Below, one piece after another: positions 47,101 through 58,900 of a stretch of DNA of 64,000 nucleotides. Numbering within the stretch: the stretch's first letter is position 1; every line of letters begins with the position of its first letter. The stretch is from assembly GCA_024345305.1 (NCBI GenBank), contig BRON01000013.1:124001-188000 (forward strand), read 5' to 3'. The stretch is from Mrakia gelida. Taxonomy: Eukaryota; Basidiomycota; Tremellomycetes; Cystofilobasidiales; Mrakiaceae. A program made the translations under genes and the position numbers. The notes below the pieces were generated by a model, which worked only from the letters and a program-made list of their open reading frames with translations, was not told where the DNA came from and did no database searches.

Positions 47101-47492
47101 GCGGAGGATGGAACACCAGTGACTTCATCATCTCTTACATCAACATCGTGAGTCTCCCACCCTCATCATCATCCCTCTCACTTCGCTCGTCGACGAGATC
47201 TGAAAGGCGACGTCAACGCTGACTTCCCCTCTCTCCTCCCTCCAGCCCATCTGGTTCTGCCTCTTCCTCCCTCACTACTTCTACCACGGACGACAGCCCT
47301 TCAAGAAGGCTCACGAGATCGACATGTTCAGCAACGTGAGTCGTCTCGCCCTCGCCTTTTCGTTCTTCCTCCTCGACGCGTTCCGAACGCTGACCCTGCC
47401 TTCTCCCACAACAGGTTCCTGGACCCGAAATCGACTTCGATCCCAACCCTCCTACGACCCGACTTGGTCGATTCGGTCGATGGTTGTTCTAA
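44114..47492 (+). CDS. Amino-acid permease (APC superfamily, YAT/AAT type)
   Basis: Twelve-helix plasma-membrane proton symporter for amino acids; the substrate cannot be told from sequence. The start at 44114 (MDYDEKKDYD) gives a hydrophilic N-terminus. The family motif QMIALAGTLGVGLFLGSG is built from a 24-nt exon (44404-44427), a 12-nt microexon (44510-44521) and the next exon. Then come AGPAGALIAYLLIG, SLGEMMCYAPIAGGYVHMAERYIHPSVGFALGW, LPTEIISATLIIGFW, FSGMEALAMTCAEVVNPR, FYRILFFYVFG, SAFSASNSGLYGSSRTIYGL, GLPIVALGFSVMW and SNLTSIAAFICWGTIC. The end is PGPEIDFDPNPP and a short basic tail at stop 47490-47492. About 17 introns, making it one of the most fragmented genes here. Confidence 0.92.
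44510..44521 (+). other. 12-nt microexon of the amino-acid permease
   Basis: GAACTCTCGGAG lies between CCTCAG and GTTTGT. Joined phase 1 to phase 1 it gives the GTLG of ALAGTLGVGLF, which matches the G-T-I-G-T-G-L-F consensus of the family's first helix. Without it, four residues of the substrate-binding unwound segment would be lost. Confidence 0.8.
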
Positions 47493-48349
47493 ATCAACCA
47501 ACGTCTGCAAGGCTTCTCGAGGCGCAAACAGACTCGCGTCGCCATTCGTTCAGGGTTTCAGGGTTTCTTTCGTCCCTTTTCGATATATATACGATTTCCT
47601 CAATTAGTTGTACAAGTTGAATAGTTTTTAGAGTTGTATACGTTGTCTTCATCAAATTGGAATTCACAGAGATGAGGGAAAGAGAGCGAAGAAAAGGGAC
47701 GGGAGGCGACGCGACCAGCCGAGCGCTCGCGGATCTGAGATCGGTTCTTTCTGGAGACCCGTCTCCTCGATGGGTGCGAATAGAGCTATAACTGATTCCA
47801 CTACTGAGGTAGAGAGATGCGTCAACCTCGAAGAACCAGGAGTTCAAGACTGCACGTTCGCGCGTCGCTCTCTTCCCTCCCTCCGATCGATCCTCGCTCG
47901 TCAAATCAACACCTGCCGCTGAGTCTCCTGAATGTCAGCATCGTCGATTTGTGAACCCAGCAAACCTGTGAGAGAGCCTTATTTTCCTCCCTCCGAGTTG
48001 ACGGATCTATGTTTGAGGGTTCTGTTTTTGTTTGGTTGCGAAGAGGACGGAGGGGATGCGGAGGTGAAGGTGAAGGGAAGAGGACGTCAAGTCCTCTTGG
48101 GAAGTTTTCGCTGCTCGACCACCAGAAGCGAAACGTCAGCTCCCCTTCTTCACATCAAGAAGACCTCGTAGACACTGATTTTGGGTGTTGTTTTGATGGT
48201 CTGTCGGCAGCAGAACTCTCTGTTTGGAAAGGAACTCTCCGTCTCTCTCGATTCGAAGGTCTCTCTCTCGCTCTTCCCTCAACACACTCCTTCCCTCCTA
48301 CTCTCGTTCTCCCCCCAATTCTTCACTTGAACTGGGACGAACTTCTTCT
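47493..48349 (+). promoter_or_regulatory. Intergenic region before the kinase gene
   Basis: About 860 bases: permease 3' region, then the probable kinase promoter and CT-rich leader. No gene is supported. Confidence 0.35.
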
Positions 48350-51300
48350 ATGGCTACCCCTCCTTCTTCTTCTTCCTCTGCGACGACCCCTCGATTCCCA
48401 CCTCTGGATCCCTCCTTCTTCCCTCCCCAGTCTTCGAGCTCCTCCTCACCTTCCCCTCCTCCCCTTCCTCACCCCAACCCAACCCATCACGCCCTCGCTT
48501 CGACTTCCTCCTCAACCTCCTCGACTTCTTCCTCTACCAACTCGCATACCTACCCTGGAGATCTTCTCTTGCATCAAATCATCCCTCCCGCGAGCTCTCC
48601 AGGCCCTCCCCCTTCTCCTCGACGGCACACTGGAGGAGTCCTGCTCTCCAGAGTGAGAGCTCGGAGTCAAATCCCACCTCAGGGAGTAGGAGAGAAGTAT
48701 AACTCAGAAGACGAGGGTGACGAGCTTAACGACGAGGGCAGGCATGGAGGATCTCTTCCTGGGAGCAAGAGTCTAGGGAGTTTGACCGGTCTGTTCGAGA
48801 GGAGTGTTGGGAAGGGCAAGGATCGAGGGACGGTCGCGACCATGAGCACGATGGGAGGCGAGGACAGAGGAGGTTTCGATTCAGCCAACAACAGGTACGT
48901 TCACTCTTCTATCTTCTCTCTTATCTTATCTTTCGACAAACTGGGCAGGAGGGGGCTCACGAGAAGAAGGAAGGAAGGGAGGGAGGAGATCTGAAGCTGA
49001 CCTCGTTCTTGATGATTTCCCTTTCTTCCTTCCTTCGCCTTCACCTTCCCCTGCTCCAGTGCTCGATGGTACTACTCTCAAACCCACCCTCCACCTCCTC
49101 CAACAACCTCAGATCAACCTCAACCTCCTACCGCTCCCAGACGCTCTCCGAACTTCGGTCAACGCAAGGCTTCCCTTCCTCCTCCTTCCTCCTCCTCGTC
49201 CTCCTCCGCCGCCCATCTCGCAACTTCCAACTCTGACGGATCCCTCGGTTCGAATCCACCTCCACCGATCAAGAGCAACAACCTTCTAGGCATCGGAGGA
49301 TCGTCACCTCATCTGGTCGTTCTCACGCCGACGACGCAGGAGTGGAAGGACATGCGATACGGTCAGCTCGGAGCTGGACCTGGAGGAATCCCAGGAGGAG
49401 GGAGAGCTCGACCTGTGTCGAACGGCAGTCGAGGGAGTAGAGGAGCACCTGGAGATGGTACTGGGACGGTCGAGGAGCCGCTGAGCGATAGCGAGGAGGA
49501 GTCGGACGAAGACGACGCTCTCTCCTGGTCGATCAAACGACAAGCTCGACCTCCAACCCCTCCTCGCCCTTCCGCCAACAACCACTCCACCGCCTCCTCT
49601 CGGAAGTCCTCAGTCGCCTCAGCTTCGGCCTCGACTCGTCCCTCCCTCAGTCGAACAGTCACAGCCGACCCTATCCCTCCCTACGTCGAAGTCCTCTCCT
49701 CCGGTCCTCCTCTCGCCAACGATCCCCATTCCCTTTCTCGATCCTTCCAAGCCGAGGACTTCGCTCGCACGAACGGTCGTCCCTGGGTGGGACCTCCCGA
49801 GGACAAGGAGGGAATTGTCTGGAGGCAGAACGGATTGCTCGACGTGCCCTACCCCGGAGGGAAAGGAGTAGACCTCGACGACGAGACGGAAGACGACGAT
49901 GAAGACGAAGGAGGAGGGATGATCGGACGATCCAAGAAGTTCAGAGACGCGAGGAACGCCAAGTCGATGGATGTCAGCGGGTCGGGGGCCTGGGGAGGAG
50001 GAGGAGTCACTCAGATCGGGAGCTTTGGGTTCGGCTCGTTTGGAGGAGGAGGAGGGTTGGGGAGCGGCGAGGTGAAGCAGTTTGGACGTGGGCTGGGGTT
50101 GGGAGAGATGCCTCCTGAGGTCGAGGAGGAGGACGAAGAAGATCTGGAGGAGGAGGAAGAAGAGGAGTTCGACGATAGGGACGAGGAGGAGATTGAGGCT
50201 GATGATCGGAGAGGAGCTCAAGCACCAGTCTCGTCGCCGGCGCGCTCTCCTCTTTCCACTTCGACCAACAACCTACCACCACCCTCTTCTTACCGACCGA
50301 TATCCACTGTTCGATCATCTCCATCCTTATCATCAACATCGTCCAACGCCTCCTCCCTACATCCTCCCCACTCCCTCTCTGCGCACAACTCTCCGACGAA
50401 CCACTACCACCCTCTCCCTCCTCACTCGACAATCCCACATCACCCCTCACCGCTCCACGGCTCCAAAACACCACCACTTAATCATCCTCACCCATCCTCC
50501 ATCCACTCAGCATCCTCCTCTCCACCACTGTCCCCGCGGATCTCACGTCGACGCGTCTCCCAAAAGTCCCAACGTCTCTCCTCCATCGCAGGTCGCCAAC
50601 TCCCCTCTCCCTTCTCGAGCATGGGCGGAGGGACAGCGAACCATCTGGCAGGCTTGAGTCCCTTCTCGCCGTTCCCGACGATGTCGATCGGAGGAGTTCC
50701 CTCGGGAGGAGCAGCAGCTGTCGGACACAGTCAGGGCGGAGAGGGAGGGTACCCGTTCCCTGCTCTCGTTGCCGAGGGAGGAAGGAAGAAGAGTGCTGGA
50801 ACGTTGAATCTGCCGCCGTACCTGCGAGATGGAGATAGGGGAGAGAGTACAACGTCGGTGAGTCCACTGGTTTGGAAGAAAGGAGGGAGAATGGACGAAG
50901 CTCAAACTGACGCGTCTTCGAATTGATCTCTCGTTCTCGTCCAGATCTTATCGCTGGCTCCTTCGACGGGACCTCCCAGTGATCTCGAAAGTCCGCCAGC
51001 AGTCGGAGTTGTCGGTCCTGGGAAGTCGATCGACGATTAGTGAGTCCTCGTCGTCGAGCTGTTTGATCTGTTCGCGTCGAACTTCGAACTTCCAGTTGAC
51101 GCGACCTCACCCTCCTTCCTGCAGCGTGATCACGAGTGAAGCTGGTCGAGGAGCCTAGTACGTTTCTTCTTCCAAAGACTCGAAGAGCGAGACACGAGCT
51201 GACCTACTTTCGTCTTTCGTCTTGCCTCGAACAGCGGTCTCGTCAAACGAGCTCGGAAGAAGGGTCCTGACGGCGAGGCTGAGGGTCCTGAGGTGATCAT

Positions 51301-52715
51301 CAAGATGATCATCAAGGTAAGCTCGGTATCTTCGTCATCTCTTCGATCTCTTCGCTGACCTCGATTCGATCGCGTACTTGCAGCAACGGATTCTCGCCGA
51401 CTCGTGGAAGAAGTGAGTCGCGACTCGGCTCTTTCTTCTTCTTTCTCGTTCCGCTTTGACTGACGTCTTTGGTCCTCTCCTTGCAGGCATCGGATACTCG
51501 GACCCATTCCCATCGAGATCCACATCATGGATCAAGTCAGCAAGTTCCGCTACGTCCCTCCCGCCGACGGTCGACCTTGGGATCCTCGTCGTTCAGGAGG
51601 ACTCCCCGATGTCTCGACTCCTACGACCGAGAACACCGACGACACGCCGACCGGACTCAACGACGGAGACCTGCACGTTGGACCTAACGGGGAGAAGTAC
51701 CTTCGTGGTCACCCGAATGGTGAGCTTCCGACTCGAGCTTCCTCGATCTCGAAAGGAGTGAAGCGCGAACGCGTCTCAAAACACTTCGACTGACTTCGCC
51801 TCTCTTCCTTCATCTCAGTCTGCACCATCCTCGACTTCTTCGAAGACCGAGAGTTCTACTTCCTCGTCATGCCTCGGTTTGGAGTCGGTCAAGATCTCTT
51901 CGATCGAGTGGAAGGAGAGCCCGACGGACTCCCTTCGTTCGAAGTTCGTTCCCTCCTCGGTCAGATCTCGGACGGTCTCTCGTTCCTCCATCAACAAGGG
52001 ATTGTTCACAGAGACATCAAGGACGAGAACGTCATCCTCGACGGACACGGACACGCTCAGCTCATTGACTTCGGATCAGCAGCTCACTGGAAACCTGGGA
52101 GAATGTGGGACACCTTCTCTGGGACGTTGGATTGTGAGTCGCGTCCTTCTCTTCCTCTTTTGCCTCAAACGTCTAGCCTCCATCTTTCCGAGAACTGACT
52201 TTTTCGTCTCGCTTCCCTCGCAACCGCAGACGCCTCGCCCGAGATCCTTCGAGGAGAGAAGTACTCTGGAAAAGAGCAGGACGTCTGGGCTCTCGGAGTC
52301 GTCGGATACGTCCTTCTCTGCGGCGAGACTCCCTTTGTCAGCTCCGAGGAAGCCATGCTAGGATTCAAGATCGGGAGTCGAGCTGAGGCTGGGTTGAGGG
52401 AGAGGTGTTTCGGCGGAGCCGACGGAGGGAAGGGCGGGCGGGAGGACGACGGAGGTGGAGCGTTGGGAGAGGCGATGGATTGGGTGGAGCGTTGTTGCGA
52501 GGATGAGCTGGCAGATAGACCGACTGTGAGTGCTTCTCTTGCACCTTTTTTTGGGCTCGTGGGGAGGAGGGAGGGAGGAGAGCCGTTGAAGCGACGACGC
52601 TGACTCGCCTTTCGCTTGCGTCGAACAGGCCGATCAACTCCTCACGCATCGGTTCCTCAAGGGCGAGAGCGGCTGGAGTGGTCACCGAGGCTGGGAAACC
52701 GAGGTAGAGATATAG
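48350..52715 (+). CDS. PAS-kinase-type Ser/Thr protein kinase (CAMKL) with long disordered N-terminus
   Basis: About 1,150 residues. The start at 48350 (MATPPSSSSS) opens roughly 750 residues of Ser/Pro-rich and acidic sequence with Gly-rich patches; I see no PAS domain there. The catalytic domain begins near 51120: EAGRGAYGLVKRA (Gly loop), VIIKMIIK (catalytic Lys), then a block of about 60 residues inserted after the alphaC region. It continues HPNVCTILDFFEDREFYFLVM, IVHRDIKDENVILDGHGHAQLIDFGSAA (HRD, DEN and DFG motifs), GTLDYASPEILRGEKY and DVWALGVVGYVLLCGETPF. The tail ends RPTADQLLTHRFL and stop 52713-52715. HRDIKDEN with LIDFGSAA is characteristic of PAS kinases, which in yeast (Psk1/Psk2) tie sugar status to glycogen and cell-wall carbohydrate use; that role here is an inference. 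Confidence 0.82.
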
Positions 52716-53422
52716 ACCTCCTACGAGATACGACACGAAACAGACAACAACGACGACCCGCCTTGAAAAACAAAACACGACGACCCTTTTCCCATCCACC
52801 TCCTCTTCTCCTTCACGCCCACCTCTGCTTTTGCTTTCTTTTCGTAACCCAACCCATCTCTCTCCCCACATCTCCTCCGCTCCCCGCCTTTTGTTCCACC
52901 CTCCTTTCTTGTTTTCTCTTTCTGTATGCGTCCTCTCGTCTTCTTGTGTTGGTTCCTTCGTTCCTCCCTTCTTTCTTTCCCACCTTCTTACATCTCTTTA
53001 ACGCCACGTCGGGTTGCTGCTTTACCATCGTTTCTTTCATCTCTTCTTTCTTTATCAATGTGCTCTATGTTTTTGGCGTGAGAAGAGGGGAAGAAGAAAG
53101 ATCGAGAAGCGATCCGCGACGACGCGACGAATCGAGCCGCCATTCTTTCTCCCTTCGCTTCGGTGCTGAGAACAAGACAGGCATTAGATCATCAAGGTCG
53201 AGAACAAACGATTAAAGGGTGACGGGTGAGGTAGATAAGCAAACAGTTTGTTGAGAAAGGAAGAATGAACGGTGGGGGTGCGAAGCGAAGCGGAAAAACG
53301 ACGAAGCAAAAGCGGACTACGAAGACAGGCTCGAGGGAGCTGGGAGAGATACAGATGAGGGGATACGAGTGGGCAGCATAGGAACGAAACGATCAACGGT
53401 CAAGTGAACGAAAAAGTAAGAC
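52716..53422. terminator. Convergent 3' region, kinase / alternative oxidase
   Basis: About 700 bases between two stop codons facing each other. The first 350 bases are extremely CT-rich and then turn purine-rich. No gene is seen. Confidence 0.35.
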
Positions 53423-55441
53423 TCAGTGCTTCTCCGTCTGCACACCCTCGCTCGCCTTTCTCCTCGCCTCCTGAGCGAAGGCAGCGGACTCCTCCCGCGT
53501 GAATCCAGGGACGGTTCCTCGAGTCTCTGCGGGAGGCTCGGCGAGAGAGAAGGGGTTGTAGTCGGACTTGGGGTTGAGACTCGCGAAGGAGTGGTTAACG
53601 AATCTGAGGCAAGAAAGGAGAGGCGCCTTCGGTCAGCTCGAGCTCATTCCAAGCGACGACGAAGAAAGAAGAGACAGACTTACCGGTGAGTAGCCTCGTC
53701 AGCTCGAACAGCTCGGATCGTATCGAGGAGGGTGGCATCGGGAGCGAGTCTCCAGTAGGAGATGGCGATTTCTGTGGCAAACGCGAGAAAGGGTCGAAGC
53801 GAAGTCAGCGAGGGAAGTCGACGCGTCGAGATGCGAGGAAAAGAACGAACCAGGAGCCTTTAGGTTCTCCCACTCAGGAAGACGACCCTGCTCGATTTCC
53901 TCGATGCATCGAGTGCTGTTAAGAGGGGAAGGACGAACAGTGAGGAAAGTCAGCGTCGAAACCGGGGCGAGCGAAGATCGACAGGGAGAGAGAAGCGACA
54001 AACTAGGTGACCACAGCCTCCTCCTCGAGGAATCCGACGAAGCGATGAGCTACTCGTGGGGAGAAGAGGTAGGTGAGGAAGAAGAGGTTGTAAAAGACCC
54101 TGGAGGGAAAGAGGAGAAGGCGAGGTGAGCGCTGCTTCGAAGGACGAGTGAGGGATTCAGATCCGAAAGAGAGAGAGGACGCACCCTTGAGCTCCGAGAA
54201 CGACGGTTCGGAAGAAAAATCCAGGTTTCTTGAGCGAGAGGAAGGTAAGAAGGTGCATCCTCTGCGAGATGGGTCGAAAACGAGATCAGCTCGCGAGTCA
54301 CGACGTCTTCGATCGAGCGCTCGAAAAGACTCACCTCGTTCTCAGCCTCCTCCAAAAGAGTATGGATCCAACCTCCATCTCGTCGCATGAGTCTCAATGA
54401 GTGAAGATGTCGAACGGCTGATCAGAGGTGATGAGAGGTCAATGTCGAAAGAAGACGAGACGCGTCGAGGCGAGGCAGAGCGAGAAATTGAACGAACCTC
54501 CAGCGACCATTCCAGGGATGGCAGCGGTGGTTTCGAGGAAGAGGATTCTCTGAGAGACAGAACAATCAACAAGGTCGTCAGTCATGCGAGTCTAAGGAGA
54601 GGGAGAGAGAGAAAGAGAGAGAGGGAGAGCAAAGAAACGAACCGTCAACCACTGCGACTCGTCCATGTAGCATCCTCTCTTCCTCAGTTCCTCGAGACTC
54701 ATCTTCTCGTGCCCTTCAGGCAAAGGGACATGCTTGTAGAGCGAGACGATGTCGAATCCCTTTCGAAGGGTCCTCACGAGTCCCAAGGCGATCTTGTCAG
54801 AGACCGTCACGGCAGTTCGACGAACGACCTTGACGGAGTCGAGTTGTTCCTACGAAGACGAAGAGAGGAAAGAGGTTGAACTTAGTTGATCTGATGGTAT
54901 GTCGAGAGGAGTGCGAGGATGCTACTAACCTCGGAGTAGACGGCTGTTTTGATGGAAGGTGCATCGGAGGCGGAGAAACGAAGACGAGGGTCAGCTCGAC
55001 GAAAAACGACGAGCTCGAGCGGTAGACGAACGAGGAACTGACGATGCATCATAGTCCAATCACCATGGTGAGGATCTGAGAGATCGAAGGGGTCTTGCTT
55101 GGGTTGAGCAGCATCTGGGAAGAGAGCAGAAATCAGCTTCAACTGCCGGCGGCGAGAGGAGGGAGGGGTGTGAGCTCGTGAAACTCACCAGCGAAGTGGC
55201 GACCCTCGCCCCCAACCACACCTCCTACATGTTCCTCCCTATCCGTCGTCTGAGGGGCCCTACCGACTGCTCCCTGAGCCTCTTCCTTGGAGGGAGGGGG
55301 AAGGGTAGCTGTAGCGAGAGAGCGTCGAGCTGATGGGATCGTGGGGAAGAAGAGCTGGGGTCGAGACGAGAGCAGCGTTGTTGTTGCGAGGGCTCGAGAA
55401 GAGGTAGTGGTTGCTGTTCGGAAGAGAAGTCGAGAAGCCAT
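53423..55441 (-). CDS. AOX1: Mitochondrial alternative oxidase
   Basis: Di-iron ubiquinol oxidase of the mitochondrial inner membrane that bypasses complexes III and IV. The start at 55441 ([18 protein letters not shown]) gives a presequence. After a variable region ([10 protein letters not shown]) come [20 protein letters not shown] and MDESQWLT. The catalytic helices follow: [15 protein letters not shown] (first Glu), [21 protein letters not shown] (E-x-x-E-x-x-x-H), [11 protein letters not shown] and [14 protein letters not shown] (final E-x-x-H). All iron ligands appear present. The tail ends with NPKSDYNPF and EGVQTEKH at stop 53423-53425. About nine introns. It lies tail-to-tail with the kinase and just downstream of the sulfite pump on the same strand. 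Confidence 0.93.
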
Positions 55442-55911
55442 TGGAGTGTTTGTTTGTTGATGGGTGCGGTCGGGTTGATGGTTGTGGTTTGGGAGGAGGG
55501 AGGGAGAGGAGGGTGGAGAAAGAAAGAGGATCAATTGGATACGCGGCGGACGGAAGAGAGGTCGAGTTCCGCGACGGCGGTGACTGCTTTTCTTTTGGCT
55601 CGGATCCGGGAAAAGTTGAGGTGAAGCGGCAGTGGAAAGAATGGAAGAGGTACCGGAGATGTCTCAGCTCATACCGGCCAAAAAATGAGAGAGACTATCG
55701 AAGAAATGAAGGAGGAAAGAGAGGCGACGCGCTGGTCGCGACTTCCTTTTCCGTGCTGACCTCAGCCACGAGACAACGAGAGAAAACGAGGCAGGAAGAG
55801 CAGAAAGCCGTAAAATCTGCATGGATATCTCTCGAGCCGTCTGAGGCTTACAAAACACGGGCGAGCGTCTCTAGAGGGGAAGCACGAACGCCGCCGGTGT
55901 CGTTTTCCGGC
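55442..55911 (-). promoter_or_regulatory. Short region between the sulfite pump 3' end and alternative oxidase
   Basis: 470 bases that must contain the alternative oxidase promoter and the end of the sulfite-pump transcript. No coding region supported. Confidence 0.35.
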
Positions 55912-58900
55912 TTACACCTTGCTCTCCTCCCCACTCCTCCTCCCTCTCTTCTCGCACTCTCCCTTCGCCGGAACCACCTCCGAGAGACAAGGAGCCACGA
56001 ATCTGCAAGACGAGAACATCAGCTCATCTCGCTCTCTCGTTTCGACGAAGGGAAACGAAACGGAGAACACTCACAACGTCCCCACCCAAGCCTTTTGAAT
56101 CGTGAGTCCCATCACCACCAACCAAAGCGCAACCACGACGCCCGAGAGGATCGTTCCCAGAACTCTGAAAGCTCTCGAGTCGAGCTCCTTAGCGAGAGCA
56201 GTGGTAGAGGTAGCGAAAACCCCGAGAGGGAAGGTGAAAGCCCTGTTTCGAAAAACGAGACGCGTCGACGAGAAGTCAGAAATGTTGTTGGGTCGTCCAC
56301 TTGAGCTTAGGGATGTCTGCAGGATGTGGTTCAAAGCTTGTTGTATAAAGCTAGCTACTCGAAAGGTTTATATACTATGGAAATGGTCACGTGATCTGAA
56401 GGTAGCTTACAAAGCTGTTTACGAAGAATGGTTACTACCAAGGGGACTGAACGAGACGCGTTACTAAGCTACTACGTAAGATCTCTCTGCGAGTCGCCAC
56501 CTTCCAACACTCCCACTCGATGAGCTGAGAGTCCTTCCTTCATTTCCCCCTCTGCGGGTTTCCATCCATGTCTCCGCTGGTCTTTTGATCCACGCGCGAG
56601 GTTTCCTTCTGGATGTTGAGCGATTTCTTAAACCGTTCGAGCTTTTCGACTCCGAGAGCCTTGGTGAGGATGTCTGCCTGCATGTCCTCGGTGGGACAGT
56701 AGTTGAGCTTGATGAATCCTCTCTGTTGGGCCTCTCGTCCGTATTTGTACGCGACGTCGATGTGCTTGGTCTTCTCCGAGTGAGTACCGTTCTTGGTTGT
56801 TTCGATGGCTCCTTGGTTGTCTACGTTTACTGGGATCGATCCGGTGTCGTATCCGAGTTCAGCGAGGATCTTGGCGACCCACCTAAGGCTCCGGCATCCT
56901 GCGGAGAGAGCGATGTACTCTGCTTCAAGAGAAGAGAGACTGATTGCCTTTTGGCGTCGACTTGCCCAGATGACTGTGGATCCAAATACCTTGACGACGA
57001 ATCCTGTTGTTGATCGTCTTGATTCCGTGTCTCCGGCGTAGTCGGAGTCGGTCCATAGTTCTGCGATTGGAGCGTCCGAGTGTCCTCCAAGTTGAAGCGA
57101 CGTGTCTGCTGATCCTTGTAGGTATCGCATGACCTTCTTGACTGCTCCCCAATGAACCCTTCGTGGGTCCGAACTGAATCGGCTGAGAACTCCGACGGCG
57201 AAGGCGATGTCCGGTCGAGTGCAGACTTGGAGGTACATCAACGATCCCACCGCTTCGAGGTAGGGTACTCCGTCCAGCTTCTCTGATCCCGAATCCTCCG
57301 ATTGGACCGACAGTTGCCTAAAGTCGTCCATCGGAACCTTGTTTGGTTTAGCGTCGACCATGTTGAATCGTTCGAGGACCGTTTGAACGTATCGTTTCTG
57401 GCTGAGGTCCATTGTCCCCGCCTTGCGGTCCCTCGTAACGTCAATCCCGAGGATTGTTCCTGGGTTGAGGTCTCCTCTGTCGTCGATCTTGAACTTCTTT
57501 TGGATCTCCGTCATGACCCACTCCAAATCCTCGTTGTCTCCTGCGGCGACGAAGTCGTCAACGTACTGGACCAACATGATCCGTCGTCCCTTCCTATGCC
57601 CTATGTAGATGCAAGGGTCCGCTTCGAGTGGATGGAGATTGAGTTGAGTTTGAAAGAACTTTGAGGAGTGATTGTAGAACGCGAGTGGCGATTGTTTGAG
57701 TCCGTATAGGGCCTCCTTGAGGAGATGCGCGACGAGTTTCTTCTTGTCGGCTCCCTTTTGTTCGTACCCTGTTGGCTGTTCCATGAAGACCGTTTCGACT
57801 AGGTCTGCTGTGAGGAACGCCGTCTTGAAGTCTCCTTGGACTAGATCGAGATCCTCCGATGCTGCGATGGCGAGGACGATCCTGAGTGAGTTGAGCTTTG
57901 ATACCGGCGCGTACGTCTCGACGTAGTCGACTCCTTCTTGCTGACTGAATCCCTTGGCGACCCATCTGGCTTTGAAGCGAGTAATCCTCCCGTCGGCTCC
58001 TTTCTTGAGCGCGTAGACCCAGCGACCTCCGACCGTTTTTGATCCTGAGGGTAGCTCCGTGAGTTCAAAGACTCCGTTCCCTTCCATCGACGCCATCTCT
58101 TCGTCCATCGCTTCCCTCCAGAAGTATGCGTGCTCCGACGCCATGGCTTCTCCGTATGTATGTGGGACGGAGGGTGGTGGAAGATCCTCGAGTTTGGGTT
58201 GCGTCGCTAGAGCGTGTCCGGCGAAGTCCTCCGAGATGAAGTCGGTGATGTCGTAGTCCGTCTGGACGAATCTTGCCGAGTCTCCTGTTCCTGTGAGTGG
58301 CTTCTTGTTCCGTTGACCTCGTCCGTAGCTCCCACTCAAATCGACAGCCGGTTCATCGATGATGGGCTCGTAAGTGTAGGAGTGCTTGACGCGTGATGGA
58401 TTGGGTTTCCTTGCCTCGGTCTCCCTGACCGGGTCTTGTTGGTCGGACTTGAGTAGGTGCTGTTCCTCTCCTTCGTCCTCCTCCAGTTCCTTCTCTTCTT
58501 CTTCCTCCTCCTTGTGGTCCTCCTTGATTCCGCCTTGTCCCATTCCTGGTAGCTCCACCGTCTGGTGGACTCCACGTGTTTCGTTGAAGATAACGTCCCG
58601 AGAATGAAGGATCGACCGCTTGGGGTCTCCATGGACTTGAAGTCGATAGGCCTTCTTCCCGCTGAGATCGCCGTATCCGAGGAAGATGCACTTGATGCTC
58701 TTGGGTTGATGCTTGATCTTTTGAAGGTTGAGCGCATAAGCGATAGCTCCGAACGTCCGCATTGCAGTGAGGTCGGGCTTCCTTTTGTAATAGGCTTGGT
58801 AGGGGGTTTGAGAGTTGACTGAGGATGAGGGAATGCGGTTGATTGTGTATGTGGCGTAGTTCATGGCTTCCGCCCAGTAGGATCCGTCGAGGTCCCTCGC

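Noticed and set aside
56283..56509. The two LTR copies as an independent inverted or tandem repeat
   Set aside because: They are direct repeats flanking one element with a target duplication, so they are LTRs.
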